Positions 53,172 to 61,478 of a stretch of DNA of 64,000 nt are shown in pieces. The notes beneath the pieces were generated by a model. It was not told the origin of the DNA, searched no databases, and was given only the letters and a program-made list of their open reading frames with translations. Source of the DNA: Rhizobium johnstonii 3841. GTDB lineage: Bacteria > Pseudomonadota > Alphaproteobacteria > Rhizobiales > Rhizobiaceae. Location: positions 4,733,501 to 4,797,500 of the forward strand of contig NC_008380.1 in the NCBI RefSeq assembly GCF_000009265.1, in the 5' to 3' direction. A program made the position numbers and the translations under genes. Numbering within the stretch: the first letter of the stretch is position 1; every line of letters begins with the position of its first letter.

Positions 53172-54992
53172 TCAGAGAGCCGCCTTCGTCTTTTCGAAAC
53201 GCTTGCGATCGTTTGCGTCGAGATACATCTTGCGCAGACGAATATTCTTCGGTGTCACTTCCATCAGCTCGTCATCCTGGATCCAGGAGAGCGCGCGATC
53301 AAGCGTCATGCGGATCGGCGGTGTCAGCTTCACCGCTTCGTCCTTGCCGGCGGCGCGGATGTTGGTGAGCTGCTTGCCCTTCAGGACGTTGACTTCAAGG
53401 TCGTTGTCGCGCGAATGGATGCCGATGATCATGCCGGCATAGACCTTTTCGCCCGGCTCGATGATCATCGGGCCGCGATCTTCCAAGTTGAACATCGCAT
53501 AGGCGACGGCTTCGCCGGGGGCGTTGGCGAGCAGCACGCCGTTGACGCGGCCACCGATCACACCCTTGTAGGGCTGGTAGTCGTGGAACAGGCGGTTCAT
53601 GATCGCCGTGCCGCGCGTATCCGTCAGCAGCTCCGACTGGTAGCCGATCAGGCCACGGGTCGGTGCGTAGAAACGCAGGCGGAGACGGTTACCGCCCGAC
53701 GGACGCAGCTCGACCATTTCGGCCTTGCGCTCGGACATCTTCTGCACGACGACACCGGAATGTTCTTCGTCGACGTCGATGACGACCTCCTCGACCGGCT
53801 CCAGAAGCTGGCCGCTTTCGTCCTTGTGCATCACGACGCGCGGACGCGACACGGCAAGCTCGAAGCCTTCGCGACGCATGGTTTCGATGAGAACGGCGAG
53901 CTGAAGTTCGCCGCGGCCGGACACGTAGAACGAATCCTTGCCTTCGGCTTCTTCGATCTTCAGGGCGACGTTGCCTTCCGCTTCCTTGAAGAGACGGTCG
54001 CGGATGACGCGGCTCGTCACCTTGTCGCCTTCGGTGCCGGCCAGCGGGCTATCGTTGACGATGAAGGACATGGTGACGGTCGGCGGATCGATCGGCTGCG
54101 CCGGCAGCGGTATTGTGATCGAAGGATCGCAGAAGGTGTCGGCGACCGTGCCCTTGGAAAGGCCGGCAATCGCGATAATATCGCCCTGATGCGCTTCGTC
54201 GATTGCCGTGCGCTCGATGCCGCGGAAGGCGAGGATCTTGGAAATACGGCCGGTTTCGATCGTCTTGCCGTCGGCGTGGAGAACCTTCACGGCCTGGTTC
54301 GGCTTGATGGAACCGGAATTGATACGGCCGGTGATGATGCGACCGAGGAAGGGGTTGGCTTCAAGGATCGTGCCGATCATCGTGAACGGACCTTCGTGGA
54401 CGGTCGGCTCCGGAACATGCTTGAGCACCAGGTCGAGAAGCGGCGTAAGACCCTGATCCTTCGGACCTTCCGGATTGACGTTCATCCAGCCGTCGCGGCC
54501 CGAACCGTAGAGGATCGGGAAGTCGAGCTGCTCGTCGGTCGCGTCGAGGTTTGCAAAGAGGTCGAAGACTTCGTTGATGACTTCTTCGTGGCGGCCATCC
54601 GGACGGTCGATCTTGTTGATCGCGACGATCGGGCGAAGGCCAACCTTCAACGCCTTGGAGACAACGAACTTCGTCTGCGGCATCGGGCCTTCGGAGGAGT
54701 CGACGAGAACGATCGCGCCATCCACCATCGAGAGAATGCGCTCGACTTCACCGCCGAAGTCGGCGTGGCCGGGGGTGTCGACGATGTTGATGCGGACACC
54801 CTTCCATTCCACCGAGGTCGCCTTGGCGAGAATGGTGATGCCGCGTTCCTTTTCGAGATCGTTCGAGTCCATCACGCGTTCAGCGACACGCTGATTTTCG
54901 CGGAACGAGCCGGACTGCTTGAGAAGCTCATCCACCAGGGTCGTTTTGCCATGGTCAACGTGCGCGATGATCGCGATATTGCGAAGTGCCAT
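53172..54992 (-). CDS. typA: Ribosome-associated GTPase TypA/BipA
   Basis: This 606-aa translational GTPase has G1 AHVDHGKTTL, the effector region EKERGITILAK, G3 DTPGHADF and G4 NKIDRPD. EF-G-like domains and a BipA-specific C-terminus follow (TPKNIRLRKMYLDAN). It binds the ribosome under stress or cold conditions. ATG 54992 gives the standard length; the longer open frame to 55109 is not supported. Confidence 0.95.
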   Translation of the reverse strand: MALRNIAIIAHVDHGKTTLVDELLKQSGSFRENQRVAERVMDSNDLEKERGITILAKATSVEWKGVRINIVDTPGHADFGGEVERILSMVDGAIVLVDSSEGPMPQTKFVVSKALKVGLRPIVAINKIDRPDGRHEEVINEVFDLFANLDATDEQLDFPILYGSGRDGWMNVNPEGPKDQGLTPLLDLVLKHVPEPTVHEGPFTMIGTILEANPFLGRIITGRINSGSIKPNQAVKVLHADGKTIETGRISKILAFRGIERTAIDEAHQGDIIAIAGLSKGTVADTFCDPSITIPLPAQPIDPPTVTMSFIVNDSPLAGTEGDKVTSRVIRDRLFKEAEGNVALKIEEAEGKDSFYVSGRGELQLAVLIETMRREGFELAVSRPRVVMHKDESGQLLEPVEEVVIDVDEEHSGVVVQKMSERKAEMVELRPSGGNRLRLRFYAPTRGLIGYQSELLTDTRGTAIMNRLFHDYQPYKGVIGGRVNGVLLANAPGEAVAYAMFNLEDRGPMIIEPGEKVYAGMIIGIHSRDNDLEVNVLKGKQLTNIRAAGKDEAVKLTPPIRMTLDRALSWIQDDELMEVTPKNIRLRKMYLDANDRKRFEKTKAAL

Positions 54993-55150
54993 ATGTGAAA
55001 TCTCTGAAGCTGGGGCGCACGCTCTAGAGGACGCGCCTATTAGTTTGGGGCGTCCATACAGTTTTTTTTGCGTTTGCGAAAGGGGGGGAACGCGCAAAAG
55101 CTGCGGCAAGGCTGTCGCCCTGCCGCATCATGGCGTGTCATCAAACTGTC

Positions 55151-57238
55151 TTAGGCGTCGCTGCCTGTCAATTCCTCGAAGGTCGAAAGTCCTTTTTTGA
55201 CGAGCATCGCGTCGGGGCTCGGCAGCTTGCCGCGGAAGGCCTTGTAGGCATCCTCCGGATCGACCGAGCCGCCGACGGAATAGATATTGTCCTTGAGCTT
55301 GCGCGCCATCTCGCCATTGAAGGCGTCTCCCGTCTCCTCGAAGGCGGCAAAGGCGTCGGCGTCGAGCACCTCCGACCACATGTAGGAGTAATAGCCGGCC
55401 GAATAGCCGCCGGAGAAGATGTGCTGGAAGTGCGGCGTCGCATGGCGCATGACGATCGACTTCGGCATGCCGATCTCGGCCAGCACCTCGGCCTGCACCG
55501 CCATCGGGTCCTCGACGGCCGTTCTCGTGTGAAACGCCATGTCGACCAGCGCCGACGAGGTGAACTCGACGGTATTGAAGCCGGCATTGAAGGTGCGGGC
55601 GGCAAGCACCTTGTCGAGCAGGGCCTGCGGCATCGGCTCGCCGGTTTCGACATGCACGGCATAGCGCTTCAGAATATCGGGCACCGTCAGCCAGTGCTCA
55701 TAGAGCTGTGACGGCAACTCGACGAAATCGCGAGAGACGCCGGTGCCCGCAACCGAGGGATAGGTGACGTTCGAAAGCATGCCGTGCAGCGCATGGCCAA
55801 ATTCGTGGAACAGCGTACGGGCATCGTCAAGCGACAGCAGCGCCGGCTTTCCTTCCGCCGGCTTGGCGAAGTTGCAGACATTATAGATGATCGGCAATTC
55901 GCCGTGGCGGCCGTTCTTCAGTTCCAGCCTGTGCTGCGATTGCAGCGAGCTCATCCAGGCGCCTGATCGTTTCGAACTGCGGGCGAAATAATCGCCGAGG
56001 AAGAGGGCGACGAGCTTGTCTTCGCGGTCCCTGATTTCGAACACCCTGACGTCAGGGTGATAGGCGGCCACGCCCTTCTTCTCGACGGCCCGGACGCCGA
56101 ACAGTCGGCCGGCGACGTCGAAGCAGGCTTCGATAATCTTCTCGAGCTGCAGATAAGGCTTGAGCTCGGTCTCGGAGAAATCGAACTTCCGTGCCCGGAT
56201 CTTTTCGGCATAGTGGCGCCAGTCCCAGGGCATCACCTCGTGGTTCCGGCCTTCCTCGGCAATCAGCGCCGCGATATCGATCTCCTCCTCGCCGGCGCGT
56301 TTCACCGCCCGTGCCCAGACAGCCCTCAGCAGGCCGTTCACCGCATCCGCCGTCTTCGCCATCGTGTTGTCGAGCTTCAGCTCGGCGAAATTGCCGTAGC
56401 CAAGCAGGGTCGCCACCTGATGGCGGAGCGCCAGCGTTTCCCTGATGACGGCGCGGTTATCCGTCTCCCCTTCATTTTCGCCGCGCGCCACCCACGCCTT
56501 GAAAGCCTGCTCGCGCAGATCGCGACGCTCCGAGAAGGTGAGGAAGGGCTCGATAATCGAGCGTGACAACGTCACTGCATATTTGCCCTCCTCGCCGCGT
56601 TCGCGCGCTGCTGCCGCCATCGCGTCGCGAAGGAATTCCGGCAGGCCCTCGAGCTCGGCGCTATCAGAAAGGACCAGCGCCCATGCCTTTTCGTCGGCCA
56701 GCACGTTCTGGCCGAATTGCGTCCCGAGGCCGGCAAGCTTTTCATTGATCGCCGCGAGTTTTTCCTGTTCGGCCTTTTCGAGCTTGGCGCCCGATTTGAC
56801 GAAGCCTTTCCAGTGGCGTTCCAGCACGCGTGTCTGTTCGAGCGTCAGACCAAGCGTCTCGCGGCCCTCCCAGAGCGTGTCGATGCGGGCAAAAAGCGCG
56901 GCATTCATCCCGATCTTCGAATAGTGGCGCGACATCTTCGGCGAGATCTCCCGCTCCAGCGCCTGGATCACATCATTGGTATGGGCGCCCGCCTTGTTCC
57001 AGAACAGCGACGAAACGCGGGACAGCGCGTCGCCGGCAATCTCCAGCGCCACGACCGTATTGTCGAATGTCGGCGCATCGCCGTTTCCGGCAATCTCGTC
57101 GATCTCCCTTTCATGCGCGGCAAGTGCGGCTTCGAAGGCAGCAGCGAAATCGCCGTCGTTCAAGGCATCGAAACGCGGCAGACCGTGAAGACCGTCCCAG
57201 GTCACCAGCGCCGGATTGAAATCATGTGGAGAAGACAT
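55151..57238 (-). CDS. M3-family oligopeptidase (OpdA/Dcp type)
   Basis: This 695-aa zinc metallopeptidase cleaves oligopeptides in the cytoplasm. The zinc site HEFGHALHGML is followed by a Glu-containing segment (DFVELPSQLYEHW). SYMWSEVLDADAFAAFEE near the C-terminus is typical of the oligopeptidase A/dipeptidyl carboxypeptidase branch. AAGGAATT lies 7 bases before ATG 57238. Choice between OpdA and Dcp cannot be made by eye. Confidence 0.92.
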   Translation of the reverse strand: MSSPHDFNPALVTWDGLHGLPRFDALNDGDFAAAFEAALAAHEREIDEIAGNGDAPTFDNTVVALEIAGDALSRVSSLFWNKAGAHTNDVIQALEREISPKMSRHYSKIGMNAALFARIDTLWEGRETLGLTLEQTRVLERHWKGFVKSGAKLEKAEQEKLAAINEKLAGLGTQFGQNVLADEKAWALVLSDSAELEGLPEFLRDAMAAAARERGEEGKYAVTLSRSIIEPFLTFSERRDLREQAFKAWVARGENEGETDNRAVIRETLALRHQVATLLGYGNFAELKLDNTMAKTADAVNGLLRAVWARAVKRAGEEEIDIAALIAEEGRNHEVMPWDWRHYAEKIRARKFDFSETELKPYLQLEKIIEACFDVAGRLFGVRAVEKKGVAAYHPDVRVFEIRDREDKLVALFLGDYFARSSKRSGAWMSSLQSQHRLELKNGRHGELPIIYNVCNFAKPAEGKPALLSLDDARTLFHEFGHALHGMLSNVTYPSVAGTGVSRDFVELPSQLYEHWLTVPDILKRYAVHVETGEPMPQALLDKVLAARTFNAGFNTVEFTSSALVDMAFHTRTAVEDPMAVQAEVLAEIGMPKSIVMRHATPHFQHIFSGGYSAGYYSYMWSEVLDADAFAAFEETGDAFNGEMARKLKDNIYSVGGSVDPEDAYKAFRGKLPSPDAMLVKKGLSTFEELTGSDA

Positions 57239-57467
57239 CGGAGAATTCCTTTTTGGCATGCAAGTGAATCGGCAATATAGGAGAGCGGCCATAGAATTGG
57301 TATGTTGTCGGGAAGGACCTTTTGCCTCGCCTGGCAAATCCGGCGGGCGCCTGTCAAATCTGGTGGACAACAATTGATACGTGAAAATTAACCAACCGTT
57401 AACGATTGACGCGAATCACGCGCAAGCGCTAGTTTCCAGGTGATCTTCTTGTAAGGGGACATGCGCC

Positions 57468-57899
57468 ATGGAAATTTTTTCTGTGCGGTCTTCTCAGAGT
57501 TTGCTTTTTAAAAACAATCCTAATAACGCAAAAAGTTCGAAGACCTCTGATATTCAAATCGAGACCAGAGCTCCCGCCCCGGCCTCGTTCCAGATCGAAG
57601 ACGATGTTGGCGAAGGCCCGGATTTCACCGCGGTCAGCCCTGGGGAACTGCGCAATTACGCACGCCAGGGTTTCGACAGTGGCCTGATCGATCAAAACAC
57701 CTACGCCGCGATCTCCGAACCGCTGCCGATGCATGCGATCGATCCGCTCGGCAACATCATCGATCTCTCCAGCGTCACCGACGGCACCAGCTTCAATTTC
57801 CTCGATTACTACCAGAACCAGCTGCAGATCGCCATGTCGATCGGCGATTCTGAAGAGGTCCAGACACTGAAATCGATCGTCAGCTTCCTGAATGCCTGA
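57468..57899 (+). CDS. Hypothetical protein of 143 aa
   Basis: No family is recognised. The N-terminus is Ser/Asn/Lys-rich (KNNPNNAKSSKTSDIQ), followed by an acidic stretch and a more ordered C-terminal half with GELRNYARQGFDSGLIDQNT and LDYYQNQLQIAMSIG. There is no signal peptide or membrane segment. AAGGGG before ATG 57468 supports the start, and a strong hairpin follows, so it is a monocistronic gene. Its upstream region (57370-57467) is AT-rich and probably holds its own promoter. Confidence 0.7.
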   Translation: MEIFSVRSSQSLLFKNNPNNAKSSKTSDIQIETRAPAPASFQIEDDVGEGPDFTAVSPGELRNYARQGFDSGLIDQNTYAAISEPLPMHAIDPLGNIIDLSSVTDGTSFNFLDYYQNQLQIAMSIGDSEEVQTLKSIVSFLNA

Positions 57900-57924
57900 C
57901 CTCACGCATGCATAAATCAAAGAC

Positions 57925-57958
57925 AAGCGCGTCGCATGTCTCGGGCGCGACGCGCTTT
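57925..57958. terminator. Bidirectional terminator between the 143-aa gene and lysE-like gene
   Basis: AAGCGCGTCGC (57925-57935) pairs perfectly with GCGACGCGCTT (57947-57957) across an 11-base loop, ending in TTT. It lies between two convergent genes. Confidence 0.7.
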
Positions 57959-57960
57959 AA

Positions 57961-58602
57961 TCAGGCCTTGCGCCAGCCGAGCAGGCCGGGCGTTGCGTGC
58001 CAGAGCGCCTGAGCGGCAAATCCCATGAAAAGCACGCCGGAGCAGCGCACGATCAATCGCTCATGGGCGCGATAGAAGCGCCGCACCGTACCGGCGCCGA
58101 TGATGCCGATCAGGATAATGTCGGCCGTCACGAAACCGACGAACGACACGACGAGCAGCACCGGCAACGCTTCGAAATCGAGCGCGCCGGCCGAGCCTGC
58201 AACGAGTGCGGTGAAGGTGGCGAGCGCCACCGGATAACCCTTCGGATTGGTGACGCCGAAGATCAGACCGCGGCGAAACGGTCGCTCGACCACAACAAGC
58301 GCCTGTCCCTCCGCTTTCGGCTTGGCATTGACGGCGCTCCAGCCGATCCAGGCGAGGTAGAAGCCGCAGGCAAGGCCGAGCAGGTCGAAGACGAAGGTTC
58401 CGATCGTCTTTGCACCGACGATCGCGATCAGCGCCAGCGACGACCAGATGAGGTCCCCGACCAGATGCCCCATCATAAAGAGGGCGCCGGCCTTGCGGCC
58501 CTGCCCGGCGCCGATGCCGAGCAGTTGCAGGAAGGCGGGTCCCGGAATGAGCACGTAAAAGAGCGCCGCCAGAAAGGCGCCGAAGAGCAGGGACTGCGTC
58601 AT
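57961..58602 (-). CDS. LysE/RhtB-family amino acid exporter
   Basis: This 213-aa inner-membrane protein has about six helices. The family opening is YVLIPGPAFLQLLGIGAGQGRKAGAL, and GVTNPKGYPVALATFTAL carries the conserved NPK motif. It exports an amino acid or homoserine lactone-like solute. It lies at the edge of the accessory segment that begins with an integrase remnant. Confidence 0.9.
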   Translation of the reverse strand: MTQSLLFGAFLAALFYVLIPGPAFLQLLGIGAGQGRKAGALFMMGHLVGDLIWSSLALIAIVGAKTIGTFVFDLLGLACGFYLAWIGWSAVNAKPKAEGQALVVVERPFRRGLIFGVTNPKGYPVALATFTALVAGSAGALDFEALPVLLVVSFVGFVTADIILIGIIGAGTVRRFYRAHERLIVRCSGVLFMGFAAQALWHATPGLLGWRKA

Positions 58603-58754
58603 GGAAATGCTCCGGAGGATGATTGCAGCAGACTAAGCGATCACAGCCATCCGTCAAGGGTGGTGCACGGCTATGGAGAGTGGGATCAGGTAGCAAGCGC
58701 GCTACACCGGAGGCGGCTTTCAAGCCCGAGGCGGACATCTGTTCGTTGTTGAAG

Positions 58755-58903
58755 GATGCGGCTGCCGCGATGATCTACAAAGCGACGGGCAATCTTCGAG
58801 CAATCCAGATCCTGCTCGGACATACCAAGATCGAGAACACGGTCAGGTATCTTGGTGTGGACATCGAGATGCGTTGGAACTAGCGGAGCATACAGAGATT
58901 TGA
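58755..58903 (+). pseudogene. C-terminal remnant of a tyrosine recombinase (integrase), frameshifted
   Basis: MIYKATGNLRAIQILLGHTK and ENTVRYLGVDIE match the end of phage-type integrases, including the catalytic Tyr. After VDIE the frame stops at 58881-58883. Skipping one base restores DALELAEHTEI and a stop at 58901-58903, the usual end of this family, so one base has been lost. No N-terminal part or catalytic Arg box is present. Confidence 0.72.
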
Positions 58904-59077
58904 CAGAGTGCGGGGCCGTGCCTCTTGGGGAAAACGTTTCCGGTTTTAGCAGTTCGATTGAGCGGCTATGCGCCAAGAGCGGGCATCGGCTTCTGCAGGA
59001 GTGCGTGCCAATTTTCCGGCTGGGTGACGGGCTTCGTTGCTGGGCTGTATCCATCAGAACCACTCGCCTTCGATGGT
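58904..59077. other. Spacer without recognisable gene
   Basis: Together with 58603-58754 this makes up the non-coding part of the gap between the LysE-like and HxlR genes. A GGTTCAAGCCC string at 59078-59090 recalls a tRNA T-arm but has no matching stems. Nothing else is seen. Confidence 0.4.
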
Positions 59078-59770
59078 TCAAGCCCTCATCCGGGGGGTTT
59101 TGGCAAACACACTAAGACCGAGCCATTCCTGCATGTCGCGCGCGAGGACCCTGTCCCCTTCAAGTTTCAGCGTTTCTGCATCGGTTTCCTGACGTATGGT
59201 CGTGAGGCCCATCCAAATTGCGGTCATCGAACGGAGCAACCCTTCAACGAGAAGGTCTACATCATAGCCCGGATCGAAGTTGCAGAGATCGACTTTTCCG
59301 TTTTCGACCACAAGCCACCAGCTTTTTTGGGCGGCCGAAAGTTCCGGGTACAGAAACTGTATCGTACAACGGCGGGTCGGAAGTCTTCTTGTATCGAGGC
59401 TGCGCCGCATGTCCCACATGAGCAGAGAAGGGTCGAGATTCTTCAAGGAAAGTCGCGATTCCATCCACCGTTGAGCCCAATTTCCGAGACCTATGATCAG
59501 AGGTCTCAATTCTTCGCCCGCTGCCGTGAGTTGGTAATCGGTAATGCCGTTCGCACTCCTTGTCACCGTGATGACGCCCGATTGTTCCAGTTCTTTCAGT
59601 CGTTTTGATAGGAGTGCCGGAGACATTTTTGGTAGACCGCGACGCAACTCATTAAAGCGCGTCGATCCGCAAAGGAATTCTCGAACGACCAAGGTCGTCC
59701 ACCGCGAGCAGAGGATTTCCGAGGCCATTGATACCGGACAGAATTGCCCGTAGCCGTCACGCTCTACCAT
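59078..59770 (-). CDS. HxlR-family transcriptional regulator
   Basis: This 230-aa protein has an N-terminal HxlR winged helix: CPVSMASEILCSRWTTLVVRE, RFNELRRGLPKMSPALLSKRLKEL, then GVITVTR. The C-terminal extension of about 110 residues is longer than in minimal HxlR proteins and may bind a ligand. GGAGG lies 5 bases before ATG 59770. It is divergent from the flavoprotein gene and probably controls it. Confidence 0.88.
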   Translation of the reverse strand: MVERDGYGQFCPVSMASEILCSRWTTLVVREFLCGSTRFNELRRGLPKMSPALLSKRLKELEQSGVITVTRSANGITDYQLTAAGEELRPLIIGLGNWAQRWMESRLSLKNLDPSLLMWDMRRSLDTRRLPTRRCTIQFLYPELSAAQKSWWLVVENGKVDLCNFDPGYDVDLLVEGLLRSMTAIWMGLTTIRQETDAETLKLEGDRVLARDMQEWLGLSVFAKTPRMRA

Positions 59771-59860
59771 AAGGACCTCCACCGGTCTGGATCAGGCACA
59801 ATATTGCAAAACAACCGGTCCGCCAAATGCTCCTTGCCTGGCCATACGGCGGCGGCGTTC

Positions 59861-59877
59861 AGTACAGTTCGTGTACT
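59861..59877. promoter_or_regulatory. Candidate HxlR operator
   Basis: AGTACA (59861-59866) and TGTACT (59872-59877) are perfect inverted half sites with a 5-base spacer, in the 165-bp gap between the divergent HxlR and flavoprotein genes. Related HxlR-family proteins bind GTAC-containing inverted repeats. The link is inference from position and pattern. Confidence 0.55.
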
Positions 59878-59935
59878 AGCCGCAATTGTGAAACGAGCGC
59901 AGAGTCTCAATCCTCACGAGATAGGAGGCATTGAT

Positions 59936-61093
59936 ATGCTCGGGCTTACAGAACCAAAACAGAACTTTGCCGGCGGTCGGACCATTGTCGAACTAACCAA
60001 TTCGGTCCTGCCCACCATCGCTCAACGCGCCGCATCGGTCGACGAGAGCAACACCTTCGTCGGCGAGAATTACGCGCTTCTAAAAGAATCTGGACTCGTG
60101 CGGGCAGGCGTTCCAATCGAATTGGGCGGGCTGGGCGCGGAAGTGCCCGAACTTTCTGAGATGCTCAAATCCATTGCTCGTGCATGTGGGTCCACTGCGC
60201 TTGCCTTTTCCATGCATACCCATCAAGTCGCCATCCCCGCCTGGCGCTGGCGGCATCAAAAGGTGGCCGCGGTGGAGCCGCTCCTGAGACGTGTTGCGTC
60301 GGAGCAAATCATATTGCTCTCGAGCGGCGGATCGGACTGGATCGGCGGATCGGGCAAGGCCATGAAAGTTGATGGCGGATACCGGATCACCGCGCGTAAA
60401 CGCTTCACTTCCGGCGCGGCGGCAGGAAACATCCTGATGACCGGTGCTGTTTATGAAGAACAGGACGGCGCGCGCTCCGTCATTCATTTCGGCGTTCCGA
60501 TGGCATCGCCAGAGGTTTCGATAGAGGATACGTGGCGAACACTTGGAATGAGGGGAACCGGGTCAAACGATGTCATCATCGAAAACCTCTTCGTGCCGGA
60601 TGCGAGTGTCGCATTTTCCAGAAGCGCGGGGCAATGGCATCCAGTATTTCAAGTCATCGGCATGATCGCGTTTCCTCTGATCTACGCGGTCTATCTTGGC
60701 GTCGCCGAGAGCGCCCGCGACATCGCAGTCAAGATGGTCCGTAGCAAGGCCAACAGCGATCATGTGATCGGGTTAGCCGGGCGCATGGAAACGTCTCTGA
60801 GGGCCGCACAGATCGCGCATCGCTGGATGTTAGAGGTAGTTGCTCGAAACGAACCGTCCGCGGAAACCGTCAACGAGGTTATGATCGGCCGTTCCTTGGT
60901 CGCACGGCACGCTATCGAGGTGACGGAGCTTGCAATGGAGGTCGCAGGCGGCGCGGCATTCTATCGAGAGAACGGGCTGGAGCGCTGCTTCCGTGACATA
61001 CAGGGCGCTCGCTATCATCCGATGCAGCCCGGAGCCCAGGCGCAATACGCGGGTTCATTCGCGCTCGGACTTCCCACCGAGAAGATTTTCTAG
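59936..61093 (+). CDS. Acyl-CoA dehydrogenase-like flavoprotein
   Basis: This 385-aa protein has the acyl-CoA dehydrogenase three-domain pattern. An N-terminal helical domain (GLVRAGVPIELGGLGAEVPE) is followed by a middle domain with SSGGSDWIGGSG and RKRFTSGAAAGNILMTGAV, then a C-terminal helical domain ending FRDIQGARYHPMQPG. The last part lacks an obvious catalytic Glu and resembles the flavin-dependent monooxygenase/dehydratase side branch (DszC/HsaA-like) as much as true dehydrogenases. AGGAGG precedes ATG 59936. Confidence 0.82.
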   Translation: MLGLTEPKQNFAGGRTIVELTNSVLPTIAQRAASVDESNTFVGENYALLKESGLVRAGVPIELGGLGAEVPELSEMLKSIARACGSTALAFSMHTHQVAIPAWRWRHQKVAAVEPLLRRVASEQIILLSSGGSDWIGGSGKAMKVDGGYRITARKRFTSGAAAGNILMTGAVYEEQDGARSVIHFGVPMASPEVSIEDTWRTLGMRGTGSNDVIIENLFVPDASVAFSRSAGQWHPVFQVIGMIAFPLIYAVYLGVAESARDIAVKMVRSKANSDHVIGLAGRMETSLRAAQIAHRWMLEVVARNEPSAETVNEVMIGRSLVARHAIEVTELAMEVAGGAAFYRENGLERCFRDIQGARYHPMQPGAQAQYAGSFALGLPTEKIF

Positions 61094-61478
61094 CGCCTGG
61101 CGCAACGACGAACTCCGCGGAATCATAGGCTAGGTGGGTATTTTGACGTCCAGAATTCGAATGGACGAGCCCCGCCAGCAGGGACGACAGAGCAACCTCT
61201 TGCGCGCTTTGGGCCGATATGCGACCTCGACCACGGCAGCTCTGCGCCGTCAATTCGGTCGGAAACGTCGTCATCGCGCAGGCCAGAGAGCGGACATAGC
61301 TCCGTGGCGGCGCCACGTCGCCGGTACGCCATCAGCGATCATGCATGTTGCGGACGCGCTCGCATTCCATCGCGCAGAGAATGCTGCGCAGAAAGGTTAC
61401 GCCTCATTCATATTGATTGAGGTCGATCAAGGATGGTTCGGCCTCGATCATCTAAGGTTTTCTAAAAGTGAGATCGTC
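61094..61478. other. 385-bp gap before arsA
   Basis: The arsA reading frame stays open to 61134, but that 115-codon extension has no family similarity by eye. No arsR or arsD gene is visible. The last 80 bp (from about 61400) are AT-rich and may contain the arsA promoter. Confidence 0.4.

Noticed and set aside
53040..54998. A 652-codon open frame on the plus strand opposite typA
   Set aside because: It lies entirely antisense to typA, whose protein is strongly recognisable. The long frame is a by-product of GC-rich codon use, with no family motif.
59060..59100. A GGTTCAAGCCC string that recalls a tRNA T-arm beside an integrase remnant
   Set aside because: The flanking bases cannot form the T, anticodon or acceptor stems, so it is not a tRNA gene or its 3' end.
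61134..61478. A 115-residue N-terminal extension of ArsA or a separate arsD-like gene
   Set aside because: No Cys-rich ArsD motif or other family similarity is present, and ATG 61479 gives the normal ArsA length.
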